NCBI GenBank assembly: GCA_030374765.1
Contig: JARGXX010000010.1
Location: 124,001 to 188,000, forward strand
Reading direction: 5' to 3'
Source of the DNA: Agarophyton chilense
Lineage: Eukaryota; Rhodophyta; Florideophyceae; Gracilariales; Gracilariaceae
DNA length: 64,000 bases
The translations under genes were made by a program, and so were the position numbers. Below, one piece after another: positions 23,830-34,119 of the stretch (position 1 is the first letter of the stretch; the number at the start of each line of letters is the position of its first letter). The notes beneath the pieces were generated by a model. It had not been told where the DNA came from, made no database searches, and worked only from the letters and a program-made list of their open reading frames with translations.

Positions 23830-24789
23830 AAGACGATTGGTTGGTGTATCAGAGGCTCGCTCTATCTGGCTCTCTTACCACCATGAATGATCAACTGCAG
23901 CGCGCTCTATGCCGCTTGAATCTGTTGTGCGCCGCGTTCGCTACAGTTGAGATGGACGCTATCTCCCTACGGGCTCCAATCATGCCGCCCATATCTTTGA
24001 CACCACTAAGAGACAACCCGTCTGCACGTTGGAAAAAGATGATGGCACCCCGGTGGATAAGTAGGGGCAAAATCGCTACGTGCGTGCAGTGTGCTTTTCA
24101 CCTGATGGAAATTGGCTCATTACTGGCGTTGAAGATCATATGGTCAAGGTGTGGGATATTCGCAATTGAAAGGTCACGCATCATTTGACGGGCCATGGAA
24201 CGACCATATACTCGGTTGATGCTAGCGCCAATAGTCGCTTTATCATATCTGGATCGTGTGATGAGAGAGCTAAATTGTGGAACTTGGAAACTGGTAAACT
24301 GCTCATTACGCTGGGCGGCGAATATGGACCCTCGGATGTTATTACTTCTGTAGCTGCTTCGCCTTCTAGTCTGCATGCCGCGGCCGGCTCACTCCATAAA
24401 GTTTTTGGCGTGTGGGATGCTCTAGCGGTCGCTTGGTACGTCATTCTGAGAGACATAGTGATTCAGTTTACTCCGTTGCGTTCTCCCCGGATGGAATATT
24501 ACTGTTATCCGGATCACTTGATCGCACGCTCAAGTTGTGGGACATTTCTATGCCGCAGACTAGTACTTATGACCGCATGTCGTTCCGTGGACACAAGGAC
24601 TTCGTACTGTCTGTTACGTTTAGTCCAAACCGGCAGTTGCTCATTTCAGGATAGAGATGATCCACGGCAACCCGCTATGTGTCTTATGTTACAGGGGCAT
24701 AAGAATTCGGTTATCAGTATTACGCATCTAGTAAGGCGCTAGCTACTGGATCAGGTGATTGTCGTTCTAGGACTTGGTTGTATTCATAG
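23830..24789 (+). pseudogene. TUP1: TUP1-like WD40 co-repressor, broken C-terminal copy
   Basis: Tup1 is a nuclear transcriptional co-repressor with an N-terminal tetramerisation helix and seven C-terminal WD40 blades. The blades can be followed from about 23830: DWLVYQR, DGRYLPTGSNHAAHIFDT, VRAVCFSPDGNWLITG with VEDHMVKVWDI, GHGTTIYSVDASANSRFIIS, YSVAFSPDGILLLSGSLD with RTLKLWDI, RGHKDFVLSVTFSPN, and GHKNSVISI to a stop at 24787-24789. The EDHMVKVWDI blade after an RYVRAVCFSPDG strand is characteristic of Tup1. At least two in-frame stops (one near 24060, one near 24168) and several frame changes break it. The N-terminal helix is not visible upstream (23.1-23.8 kb is GC-rich and proline-rich). 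No introns are seen. Confidence 0.75.
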
Positions 24790-25192
24790 ATTCTTTTTAG
24801 AATGATGGAAGCCAGAATTGTGAGGTTCTCTATTTACTTTACAAGTTGATGAAGATACTTAGAAAGCTTAGAACTTTGTGAGGGATGTTGTCGATTTATC
24901 GCGGGGCAGCTTCTTTGACGACGTTGTCGCCATGGCAACGTGGCGTCCGTAGCATGAGCTCGATTCAACTAATCAACGCTGGCTTTATGTAGCTCGCTGT
25001 TCATTAGGCTCTTAACTTATTCAAGCCATGCGTAGATGCATTCAAACTGGATTGAAAAACTCAGCTCCGCACAAGCGTAAAGGTGACTTTGTACATCAAA
25101 TGGCGCAGTTCCGCTCGCGTGCAACCGTTTCTCGCCTTTATAAGTCTCGCAATCTTTCTCGGGAGCACACGTGAATCGTGCAAGACAGTTCG

Positions 25193-26060
25193 TCACCACT
25201 TCTTTCCAGTTAGCCATATTTGTTGCTTCTCAGCCACTCTCCACGTAAACCGTTGCGTTTCAAAGAAAGCTCTCATAGTCCGATCCCTTGCATCACCGTC
25301 CTCTGGAACAATCTTATCGTTGGCAGCCACCTCAGCTGTGTGTTTCTCAGCCTCCCTTCGAACATCTTGAGCAAGCCCACGCTCCTTCTTCTTCAAAGCT
25401 CTGCGAATCCGCTTAGCAGACGCAGCAACGTCACCCTTTGAATCGGTTTCAAACGTACTCCTCGATCGTTTTTGGATAAAGTCATTCCCGCTCGAAAACC
25501 GAGGGCTTGGAAGCTTAGACGACGGATTGTTCTTGCTCTTGGCGTACAGCTGCAGTGGAAGTCTTCTTCTTCGAGCTCTGTCACAGGCGGCCTTCATCCG
25601 TGTAGCAATGTCTTGTGGTAGCTTTTCTAGAGGTAGTTGGGAGAAAATGAGACCTGCATGAGGCATTCGTGTAGAGAACGTGAGTACTTCCGCAAAACAG
25701 GTCGCGGCGTTGATTACCTTTGTGGCAAATTTGTTTTTCCTCAAAGGCAGTGCCGGATAAAACCACGGAAACTTCCGACAAGCTTAAGTTTGCATCCATG
25801 GATTCATTACAATACTGGCAGACGCGTGAAGAACTTCACCGGTGAACACATGTAGTTGGGGAGAGAAGCGCTCTGCCTCAGAAAGCATTTCAAGCAATAT
25901 CTTGGCAATGAGCACTCCTACAGCGACGTCTACGGTAGATTTCATGCGCATCATTGACAGAGCGTCGGAAAACAGGATCTGTAGCGGAGTTGATACCGGA
26001 TGACGCGCATCAGAAGCCGGGAAAAGCATACTAACAGAGCGCAAAACCATCACGTCATGT
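25193..26060 (-). pseudogene. NOP14: NOP14 (SSU processome) C-terminal fragment
   Basis: NOP14 is a roughly 800-900-residue nucleolar protein of the small-subunit processome, needed for 18S rRNA maturation. Here only the C-terminal third remains. Visible: LFPASDARHPVSTPLQILFS near 26010, ERFSPQLHVFTGEVLH near 25870, then RRRRLPLQLYAKSKN and the signature tail KRIRRALKKKERGLAQDVRR with EAEKH, equivalent to the family's KLKxxxKKExKGAxRELRKDxxFLA. One in-frame TAA (25784-25786) lies between the two open parts, and the 5' two thirds are missing beyond about 26060. No intron is needed to follow it. It lies tail-to-tail with the TUP1 copy and just downstream of the HflX copy on the same strand. Confidence 0.75.
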
Positions 26061-26686
26061 ATTCTTCATCGTTCACAGAGGCTCCCCGTGGCGCGCAGCC
26101 CTGACATCGCGGTCGCCATCATTGTGCTGCGCAAGCCGGCCGGAGCGAAAAGCGGAAGGCATATGCAGGATGGAGGTCGAGCGCAGCACAGAGCAGGAAC
26201 GCGAAGGACGGGATCGGAAGCGCCGACGGGGAACGGTGCAGGCGGGGAGCGGTGGGTGGGGCGTGGGGTGAAGTGGGGCGAGGGTCAAGACGGTCTGCAA
26301 GCGATGGAGGCGGGAGTTGAACGAGGGGGAATGCACGTCACGTGGCGGCGCTGGCCGAATTTTCATTTTGAAAAGCGACGCTGTACTCTGTAACGGCGCG
26401 GGACGTGGCGCACACGCGCCATGGCACGTGGGGTGGCTGGCGCGCTCGCGATGAATTGGCGTGCGGTTCAAATTTGGATGCGCCATACGCTGCTCCAACC
26501 GCCGCCACCAGTCGCGAAGTGGACCACGCGCTGCCTCCGCGCCGCCGCAGCTCACCACCATGTCTAACCCTACCCCGCGCCATTCCATGACGAAGCTGCT
26601 AAAGCCGCTTCGCGGACGTTGATGCCCGCAGCACTCGCCGAGTACCGCTTCTTCACGAGGTCCACCCACATCGTGTCCTCGTCCAA

Positions 26687-28080
26687 TTAAACTTCGGGGT
26701 TGCCGCCCACCATGTACCGCCTCAGCCGCCTGCACAGCGCCACTGGAACGCGCGCCTGAATCAACATACCGTCCTTGACGAACTCGTCGGCGTCCACGCT
26801 GCTCTGCAAGTAAATGGCGGTCGTCTGGTGGCCGCAGTTGTACGGGATAAACACTTCCACACTGGGCATAGTGTCGCGAAGAACTTCGTCGATTACCACC
26901 CTCATATCGTCCACGCCCTTCCCCGTTTTCGCACTCAGCGGCACGCACTAAAGCTCGATCCCCATCTCAATCTCCCCTTTTAGCCGTTCCATCTCATCTT
27001 CCGCCATCAAATCCACCTTGTTCAACACAATCATCGTCGGCTTTCCGCCAGCCCCGATATCTTTCACACCTCCTTCACCCGCCTCCATATTTCGCTGCAT
27101 AACTCCCTGCTCATCCGACACGTCCACCACATGCAAAAGCATGTCCGCATCTACCACCTCCTCCAAAGTAGCGCAAAACGCAGCCACAAGTTGCGTAGGC
27201 AAGTTCTGCACAAACCCCACAGTGTCTGTCACCAATATCTCGGGGCTCAGCTTCACACCAGCCACATTCGCACGCCGCGTTGTAGGGTCCAGCGTCGCAA
27301 ACAATGCATTAGCTGCGAGAGCGTCCGCTCCGCTCAGAGCATTCAGAAACGATCTTTTCCCCCCGTTATTATACCCGATCAAAGCCACCACAGGCAACCC
27401 TATGTTCCTCTTACGAGCATGTCTCACTCGTTTTCGGTGCGCGCGTACCAGTTCTAGCTCCTTTTTCAGTCTGTTTAGTTTTGTGTTGATTATTCGTCTG
27501 TCTACTTCAAGCTGAGTCTCTCCGGGACCACGCAACCCGACGCTACCGGCGCCGGACTGACGTTCCAGATGTGTCCACATGCGCGTCAAGCGTGGTAGCC
27601 GGTACTGGTACAGAGCTAGCTCCACCTGCAGCTGACCCTCTCGAGTAGCTGCATGTTTTGCGAATATGTCAAGGATTAATGCTGCGCGGTCAAGCACTTT
27701 AATTTGCCACGTTTTTCACCACCGAACTCGTGCTCTAATGTGCGTTGCTGTGCCGGCGATAGTTCCACGTCAAATATGCATGTGAGACAGCCCAAGCTCT
27801 GCATCTCCCTTCGCACTTCATTGACCTTTCCTGTACCAATGTATGTGGAAGCATGTGGTACGGGCAGTTGTTGTGTTATCACTGAAACGACGCGCATTCC
27901 GGCAGTTTCCGCCAGGCGAGTTAGCTCTTGCAAGGAGTCGTCGATGTTAAAGAGACGTGTGTCGCGGTATTTGTCTGTTGCGTTCACACCGACCAGAACG
28001 CAGAGCTCACGGTCCTGCTCGCGTCGCACTCGTAGCGAATATCGCTCCTCTGATATCTCTGAAGGCTTGCCCGTCATCAT
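26687..28080 (-). pseudogene. hflX: HflX-type ribosome-associated GTPase, broken copy
   Basis: HflX is a ribosome-splitting GTPase; in algae and plants it acts in plastids or mitochondria. Right to left: the N-terminal subdomain with DTRLFNIDDSLQELTRLAET and STYIGTGKVNEV; the HflX linker [15 protein letters not shown]; then the G domain, with G1 [15 protein letters not shown]3 [10 protein letters not shown] and G4 NKVD; then PLSAKTGKGVDDM and a C-terminal tail. Two breaks are visible: a frame change near 27690 (GKLK to [12 protein letters not shown]) and an in-frame TAG near 26946. The P-loop, normally GYTNAGKST, has lost its serine, so nucleotide binding would fail even if read through. Reading continues for about 40 codons past the apparent end at 26687. 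The first ATG is at 28080; open reading extends to 28233 and could hold a transit peptide. Confidence 0.85.
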
Positions 28081-28618
28081 GGCGCTGCCACAGGCAGCAT
28101 GGTGCCTGAAACGCAGAGGTTGTCGGTTGCAGTGTGAATGGCTACGGTGCAGAGCTCCGCCTCCGGAAGCGAAGGAACTGATAAACGACAGGTGAGACTT
28201 CAATATAGCTAACGGGGGTTGAAAGATGGCCAAGTTTACCAGAATGACATCAAAGTGACAAATTGGACTATGAAGAATGAAACTATCCTGTAGTCGCGGT
28301 GGCTGCTCCGTTGTGGAAGGCAGTTTTGAGTTACAAAGGAATATTCTCTCAAACAGAATGATGTTATGGGGTGTTGAGATTCAGCGGCACTCACACCCGT
28401 GAGTTCGCTGACGCGCAAGTTGCTCCCTGGTCACTGCCACTCGGTTCGTGCTTGCTGCAGATCGTTCCGCATGGGGTCAGAGTCTGACCGTCAGAGATCA
28501 GTAGGCCCGCAAACGGACCAAACAGAGGACAAAACCGGTTTTTGTGTGTACAGTATCAGCTGTACAGTATTTGTTGAAGTAGAAAACTTTCATTCTACAC
28601 CAAAAAGGTATCTATACT
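28081..28618. other. Upstream region of the HflX copy, GyC target
   Basis: No gene recognised. It runs from the HflX copy to the target site of GyC (ATACT, 28614-28618). Before GyC landed, this stretch and the DNA after 36333 formed the common upstream region of the divergent HflX copy and MZM1 gene. Confidence 0.4.
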
Positions 28619-29346
28619 TGTGGTGCACGCCCTCTGGGAGGGGTTCTGAAGGACTTAGTAATTTTCCCGAAACATTCGGATGCGCATGGCGTAGCTGCAG
28701 CGCGCCGTGGCCCCGACTTGGGTGCAACTGACACACGTGTAACGTGGTTGGCCCAGGAGAGGCTGGCACAGCATTGCTGGATATGTTCACTATTTATTTA
28801 GATTTATTACCTTAGGTTAGGGAGTTTTCTACAGTACTGTACACTATATAGTGCCAGGGCGATCTCGCCCTGACACTCAGTAAACTTCCCCAACCAGGGT
28901 TCTTGGCTCTAAGTCTTTTTCCGCTTTCGCGAGTCTTCCACACTCTACGGAGGTGAAGCCGCGTTACTAACGGTAGACTTATCCACCCTGCGTCAACAGG
29001 AGACTCACCGCTGTTAGCGTGTATATCTTTCATACCACTGCCGTGTTCTCGCCCCAGTATTGGGTTTGCTACATATTTATTTTGGCTCTCGTGGCCCATG
29101 CCCCCGATCGCCCCCACTGGGTGGTCCCCCCTTTATCACTTGCCCACTCCCGTGGAATACAGCTCATCCCTGGTCTGCTCCCTTCTAGCATCCCGCACTC
29201 TCCCCGCTTGGCGTGCCGGTGAACCTCTGCCTTACACCCCGACTTAGTCGTGTTCACTCCGGAGAGGCTCCGTCGCCGTGCTACCCTACTTGGAGGAAGA
29301 CTCGGACATCTTCGTGTGTTTCCGCCGCCCTTGGCGTTGCACTACT
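28619..29346 (+). repeat. 5' LTR of GyC
   Basis: 728 bp, starting TGTGGTGC. It is near-identical to 35606-36333, with the few differences concentrated in the first 200 bp. Confidence 0.95.
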
Positions 29347-29349
29347 AAC

Positions 29350-29365
29350 TGGTCTCCCGACTTAG
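29350..29365 (+). other. Primer-binding site of GyC
   Basis: TGGTCTCCCGACTTAG, 3 nt after the LTR, identical to the site in GyA2. Confidence 0.8.
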
Positions 29366-29536
29366 AAGGCTAAGCGGAACTGGTTTGGTTGTTCTCACAT
29401 TCTGTGGTTGTGTTCTCTTCTTGAGGTTTGCTTCCCAATTTTTTGGTTCGCGCCCATTTCGTGGAAGTTTCTGAACAGTCTGTACCAGTTCCTGGTGGTC
29501 TGGAAATTTCCCGTGTAACGGTGAACTGTCAGCAGC

Positions 29537-30412
29537 ATGCGTCGGAAGCTGTCAATTGTGTCGAAAGAAGCTCCAAATTCTGGGGATGGACCGGCTCCTG
29601 CCGTGGATATCGCGGCTCCCGCCGATTCGGACGAACCCCCAGGGGGTGAGTTTTATCCCGATACAGGGGCCAGGGTACAAGAGCAAATCCGCGCTGTTGG
29701 CAAAGCTCAAAATGCCCTCGTGGAGGAGTTCGGGTCCCTGCGTTACAGGTTGCACGACACTTCAGTGAAGGAAATGGTCGAAGACCTCCGCTTACTGCGG
29801 TCAGATGTCAACGCCTTGTTGAAGATTTTTGGTGGCTCCGCCGACTATGTCAAAAGCGTTGAAAGCCGATTCTATCGTGTCAATGCCCGTCTACGGACGT
29901 TAGAGCAAACCATCTTGATGGATGATAGCGTCTCGGAAGAGCAGGCTGCTGGACCGCTCAAAGCGAAGCACCATAGCAATTCGGACAACCGCCGTAAACG
30001 TAAGAAGCATACTGGCTATAGTTCCGACTCGTCAGATTCGTCACTGTCTTCACAGGATTCGTACCATTCATATGGTTCGGATTCGTCGGATTCTTCAGAC
30101 TCGTCGCTTGGCAGTCTTCTTTTTTCGCCGCACTCTAATGTCTCTTTGAGAGATGCAACCCGATTCATCGGTGATTTTGAATCCTCATCTCATGAAGAGA
30201 TGCAGACCAGTCCAATGGATTCGTATGTGCGTGCGAATGCGGAATTTCCCGGAACGGTGCCGGACGTGAAACCGCGTGACGCGTTGAGCAACCCTGTGGT
30301 ACAGGTTAACAACCACTGTCCATCTCGCATGGACACCGCTGCTAGCGCCCCACGGCTAGTGGTTCAGGATTCTGAGGCCCCGCCCCAGGCGGTTCAGTCT
30401 CAGGAAAACTGA
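29537..30412 (+). CDS. GyC open frame 1, gag N-terminus-like
   Basis: 291 residues from ATG 29537. A helical first third (VKEMVEDLRLLRSDVNALLK, RVNARLRTLEQTIL) is followed by a basic patch and a Ser/Asp repeat (SSDSSDSSLSSQDSYHSYGS). This layout resembles the middle of the GyB gag, where Ser/Asp and Lys/Arg runs precede the capsid part. The capsid-like segment and zinc knuckle of GyB are not seen here. It ends 2 nt before the next open frame's ATG. It belongs to GyC and is not a host gene. Confidence 0.6.
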   Translation: MRRKLSIVSKEAPNSGDGPAPAVDIAAPADSDEPPGGEFYPDTGARVQEQIRAVGKAQNALVEEFGSLRYRLHDTSVKEMVEDLRLLRSDVNALLKIFGGSADYVKSVESRFYRVNARLRTLEQTILMDDSVSEEQAAGPLKAKHHSNSDNRRKRKKHTGYSSDSSDSSLSSQDSYHSYGSDSSDSSDSSLGSLLFSPHSNVSLRDATRFIGDFESSSHEEMQTSPMDSYVRANAEFPGTVPDVKPRDALSNPVVQVNNHCPSRMDTAASAPRLVVQDSEAPPQAVQSQEN

Positions 30413-30414
30413 TT

Positions 30415-32778
30415 ATGGGAGTCTCCCGCACGGGAGAGGCGTCCCTGACATCGAGGTTGTCGGCGCCCGAGGCGTCCCCGCCTCGCTCCCAGGTCAAAAT
30501 CCTCTCAAGGAAACAGGCCGTCTCAGACGTGGACTCTGAACACTTTGGTGTTTTACGTCGACCGTGGAAACGGGTACATCACAACCGGTTCCCGGAAAGA
30601 GTCATGGTCATGGCGAAGCGAAACTTTAAAGTTTACGCTGACCTATGCCTTACTACCAAGTTCATGGTGCGTTTTCTCACTGTGTTGGATACAGGTACAG
30701 AACCGAACTTCGTCGTGGAATCTATCCTACCACCTGCTTTGCAGTCGCAAATCCGCCGTGGCGTAGCATTAGACGCCGTTGACGCTGGTAACAACCCGTT
30801 AGAAACGGTTGGAGTGATCGATTTGGTGGTACGCTTAGGACCCTGCGTCGTGAAGCTGCACTTTATTGTCTGTCGGTCACTCCCCGCCCCTCTCATCTTG
30901 GGTTGTGATTTTTGCGACCGTTTCGTCGAAGCGATTGTACCCCGCTTAAAGCGTGTTGAATTGGACGATGGATCCTCTGTTCCCATCGTCCGCCGTCCGC
31001 CGAAGCGTGCATCGAAGAAGCATGTTCCTCTTCCTGCTGCACAAGAGTTCCCCGCCGCTTTTCGCGAGTCTACAAAGCTTCGTGTCGACGAGTCGATTTG
31101 CATTCCGCCAAAGTCCCACTCTTGGGTGCGTGTCAGTTCTCGTCAGCACGGTACTCGAATCGTTCGACCGATACCATCACTGTCGAACAGGCATCAACTC
31201 GCTTTCGCGGATGGAATGGTTCACATTGAGCCCGACAAGTCGTTTTGTGTATGTGTTTCCAACTTTGGAGAGAAACACCAGTATCTGGTTAGGAACCAAG
31301 TCATTGGAAGAGTTGCTCCTCACCCCATGTCTATCTTTACCCTTCAAGGGGATCGTACCGGTTCAACCGGAATGGGTCACCCTGAGGAGGGGGATAATCT
31401 CGTCGGAGGTCCCCAGTCTACGCTGAACTTATCCACACTGCCGTGTGTGTCGCCACCAGCAGTACTGGTTAAGTTATCCAATGGTTCTTGGATTGTTGTC
31501 ATCGACTACCGTCGGTTCTGCACGACTGACGTCGGAAAGATACCACCTGAGTTGGTGAATTTCAAAGCCCAGCCATTGCTGGATGGGCTACCGAATTGTT
31601 CGGATCATGAGAGTTGCTGGAACTCGTGGCTTTCAGTAATGCCTTCCGCTGTTCAGCGTTCGATGGCCTGCATACGCCCAAGGCGCAGAGGAGGGCCATT
31701 TAACAGAACTCTGGATGCTTCAGCCCCTCGCAACGAATATGGTTCTCAGAATCCCTCACATATTGCGGAAGTTCCCGTTTCTACGGTAGGGCTAATCTAT
31801 CCCATCCAGATGGTTGCTTTACCCGCCAATAAGCGATTCCAGCTCTACAACCCACCCGTGGGACTCTCTGATATACCGATTCAATCGGACGCTGGCCTGA
31901 ATGGCCTTTCTTCTCTCACGCCACTGCGCGGTGTCTATCCCCGCCAGTTGGGCGTTTCTACCACTCTCTATGCCGCTCCGTCTAAGGAAGGGGAAGAGGA
32001 TGTTGACTCTCGTCGAGAGACTGTTACCACTTCGTCGCGTCATGATAACGGTGGTACACGGAGCTCTGGACACATCGAAATGGATATTGGTGGACGGAAA
32101 GCTTCGTCGACGGACGTGCCCTGCACTCATCTGCACCGTGCCACTGATGCTGAGTCCTCTCGAGGGAGTTCTACCGCATCTGTGCACGATGGCACTCCCC
32201 CCGGGGATTCTGGTTTGCAGAAAGCGCCACACAATGGAAAGTCTCGCGCCAAAGCGAAGTCGTTGCTGAAAGTTAGTCGCACTCGTGAAGCATCACCGGC
32301 ACCGCCGTTGGAAGACATTCATGGTTCTTTGCATTTGCATCCCGTGAATCACGGTTCTCTTTCGACAGCATTGCTGGGTACTGAAAGGAATGCCCTCGCG
32401 GGCTCCCTTAAGCCGATCTCGTCCAACGGCTCAACTCGTATAGTACGGAAGGACATACCGGTTATACCGGCCAAGCACACCGTACCTCCCGAGGAAACCC
32501 AACCCAGGACACTGGAATCTGATGTCGATCAACCGCAAATGTGCGAGAGAAACCCGAATGTCTCGGTTGTTACCAAAACTGTCGTCGTGGACGCACGGGT
32601 CAGTCTGGATGCTTTACACGTCGAAGATGACGGAGGGGAGCCGGACATTCCGGGTTATAATGGAACTACGCTGGTCATAACATCCACTCTGGATCTTTTG
32701 CCCTTTTGGGGAAGGTCTACCGCTTTTGTGTCGGATGGTGCCCACCAATGGGATTCAACATCTGTTGTCTTGCCATAA
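30415..32778 (+). CDS. GyC open frame 2, retroviral-type aspartic protease
   Basis: 787 residues from ATG 30415. Near residues 95-190 it has an aspartic protease of the retrotransposon type: catalytic LDTGTEPNFVVES, a flap-like region, and APLILGCDFCDRF (the ILG motif). It is matched in GyA2 (LDTGASPN) and GyB (LDTGAGPN). A short later segment, VLVKLSNGSWIVVIDYRRF, resembles the first conserved block of Gypsy reverse transcriptases, but the rest of that enzyme is not recognisable. The remainder is low-complexity, Ser/Thr/Pro-rich and has no known fold. It is part of the non-autonomous element GyC. Confidence 0.7.
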   Translation: MGVSRTGEASLTSRLSAPEASPPRSQVKILSRKQAVSDVDSEHFGVLRRPWKRVHHNRFPERVMVMAKRNFKVYADLCLTTKFMVRFLTVLDTGTEPNFVVESILPPALQSQIRRGVALDAVDAGNNPLETVGVIDLVVRLGPCVVKLHFIVCRSLPAPLILGCDFCDRFVEAIVPRLKRVELDDGSSVPIVRRPPKRASKKHVPLPAAQEFPAAFRESTKLRVDESICIPPKSHSWVRVSSRQHGTRIVRPIPSLSNRHQLAFADGMVHIEPDKSFCVCVSNFGEKHQYLVRNQVIGRVAPHPMSIFTLQGDRTGSTGMGHPEEGDNLVGGPQSTLNLSTLPCVSPPAVLVKLSNGSWIVVIDYRRFCTTDVGKIPPELVNFKAQPLLDGLPNCSDHESCWNSWLSVMPSAVQRSMACIRPRRRGGPFNRTLDASAPRNEYGSQNPSHIAEVPVSTVGLIYPIQMVALPANKRFQLYNPPVGLSDIPIQSDAGLNGLSSLTPLRGVYPRQLGVSTTLYAAPSKEGEEDVDSRRETVTTSSRHDNGGTRSSGHIEMDIGGRKASSTDVPCTHLHRATDAESSRGSSTASVHDGTPPGDSGLQKAPHNGKSRAKAKSLLKVSRTREASPAPPLEDIHGSLHLHPVNHGSLSTALLGTERNALAGSLKPISSNGSTRIVRKDIPVIPAKHTVPPEETQPRTLESDVDQPQMCERNPNVSVVTKTVVVDARVSLDALHVEDDGGEPDIPGYNGTTLVITSTLDLLPFWGRSTAFVSDGAHQWDSTSVVLP

Positions 32779-32805
32779 AGTGGAAAATCTCTCGCCGAAG
32801 CGATC

Positions 32806-34119
32806 TTGTCGAAGGATTATTTTTGCGCTTGCGACACTGAACCGGCTGTGGCGTTGAGCGTTGATCCGCAGCCCGTGGGTCACGGTTCGTCGACACTAGC
32901 TACGCTGGACACTACAGAGCAGGCCCTCTCGGGATCCTCTGAGCCGACGACACCGGCAGTGTGGACACCAACTGCACGGCAGGACACACCGGCTAGGCCG
33001 GGCAAGCACACCGTACAGGACGGGAGAAACACACCCAGCACGCTTGACACTGGTTCAGGACGCTCGCACAGTCGCGGATACACTCCGATTGTCTCGGTTG
33101 ACCCCGACAGTATTGTCGAAGTCGCACCGGTCACTCCGGAGAACGGACACGTCAATGACGGGAGCACCTCGTCGCTGAGTGAAGTTGGACCCTCGAGAGG
33201 GATAGTTTGTGACCATCTTGCTTCCCAGAGGGACAATTCGCAGGAAACGTCACAGCACGTTCGTGATGGAGACACGGTTGAGCCGGAGATGCACGCCCGA
33301 CGTGGTTCTTTGTCGCCGAAGCTAGCCGACACACCGGCAACGCCGTTGCACACGCCCTCACGTGAGGAGGCGGAACGCAGCATGGCGCGGAGCGCTCCCA
33401 GCCATCAGCTGGTCACGTCACGTGACCAAGTGGCACCCGACAGGGGAGATGCACCAATAGGCGCTCGAGGCGATTCAACCGTCAAGAGACGACGCCCCGT
33501 GGCAAAACCGCCTCCTGCGTCAAGTTCATCACCGTCGCAACGGATTCCACTAAGAAACCTCGCAGAGCGCGATCCAGAAACCCAGCTTTGGGATGAGTCC
33601 GCGTTCCCCCGAAGGGTGGTTTCTGCACGAGAAGTCTCGGTAAGCTCCCCGACCCGAAAACTGGGAAAATTGCCGTATGGGAAGGCCTTCGGCCGAAGCC
33701 GTCGAAATGACGATTCTCGTCACGACGCCATGGCGGAAGTACCACTCCAAGCGGTCAAAGCCTCCCAGAAACCGGTTCGTATCCGTACCCAGGTCAAGGA
33801 AAGGCCGTACCAAGCCGTGGACCCCTGCGGGGACGGACACAGTAGCCCACACGCGATGGCGGAAAGCTGCCAGTATTACACTGTGACACAGGCACGGCAG
33901 GGCCGGAAATTCTACGACCAGTTCGTTATCAACCATGTCGTGGAGCATTCTTACCATCGGGATGGTTACATACAGTATCGCGTCCGTTGGCACGGGTTGG
34001 GTCCCGAATGGGATTCCATTGAGCCAATGCAGCACCTCCCACGTTCTAAAGTGGTTTCATATCACCGCAGGACGCGGACGGGAATCCCGGCATTGGTGGT
34101 GAAAGCCCAAGTGGGATAG
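32806..34119 (+). CDS. GyC open frame 3, chromodomain protein
   Basis: A 437-residue open stretch; it opens without an ATG, so its start is uncertain. The N-terminal three quarters are Ser/Thr/Pro-rich and probably disordered. Near the C-terminus lies a chromodomain-like segment, FVINHVVEHSYHRDGYIQYR followed by VRWHGLGPEWDSIEPMQHL. Its place before the 3' region matches the chromodomain that ends the integrase in GyA2 and GyB. In those families the domain is thought to guide integration; here it occurs without an integrase core. Confidence 0.65.
   Translation: MSKDYFCACDTEPAVALSVDPQPVGHGSSTLATLDTTEQALSGSSEPTTPAVWTPTARQDTPARPGKHTVQDGRNTPSTLDTGSGRSHSRGYTPIVSVDPDSIVEVAPVTPENGHVNDGSTSSLSEVGPSRGIVCDHLASQRDNSQETSQHVRDGDTVEPEMHARRGSLSPKLADTPATPLHTPSREEAERSMARSAPSHQLVTSRDQVAPDRGDAPIGARGDSTVKRRRPVAKPPPASSSSPSQRIPLRNLAERDPETQLWDESAFPRRVVSAREVSVSSPTRKLGKLPYGKAFGRSRRNDDSRHDAMAEVPLQAVKASQKPVRIRTQVKERPYQAVDPCGDGHSSPHAMAESCQYYTVTQARQGRKFYDQFVINHVVEHSYHRDGYIQYRVRWHGLGPEWDSIEPMQHLPRSKVVSYHRRTRTGIPALVVKAQVG

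Noticed and set aside
26073-26948. A 291-residue Arg-rich protein on the minus strand
   Set aside because: Frame-shifted shadow of the HflX C-terminus plus GC-rich non-coding DNA.
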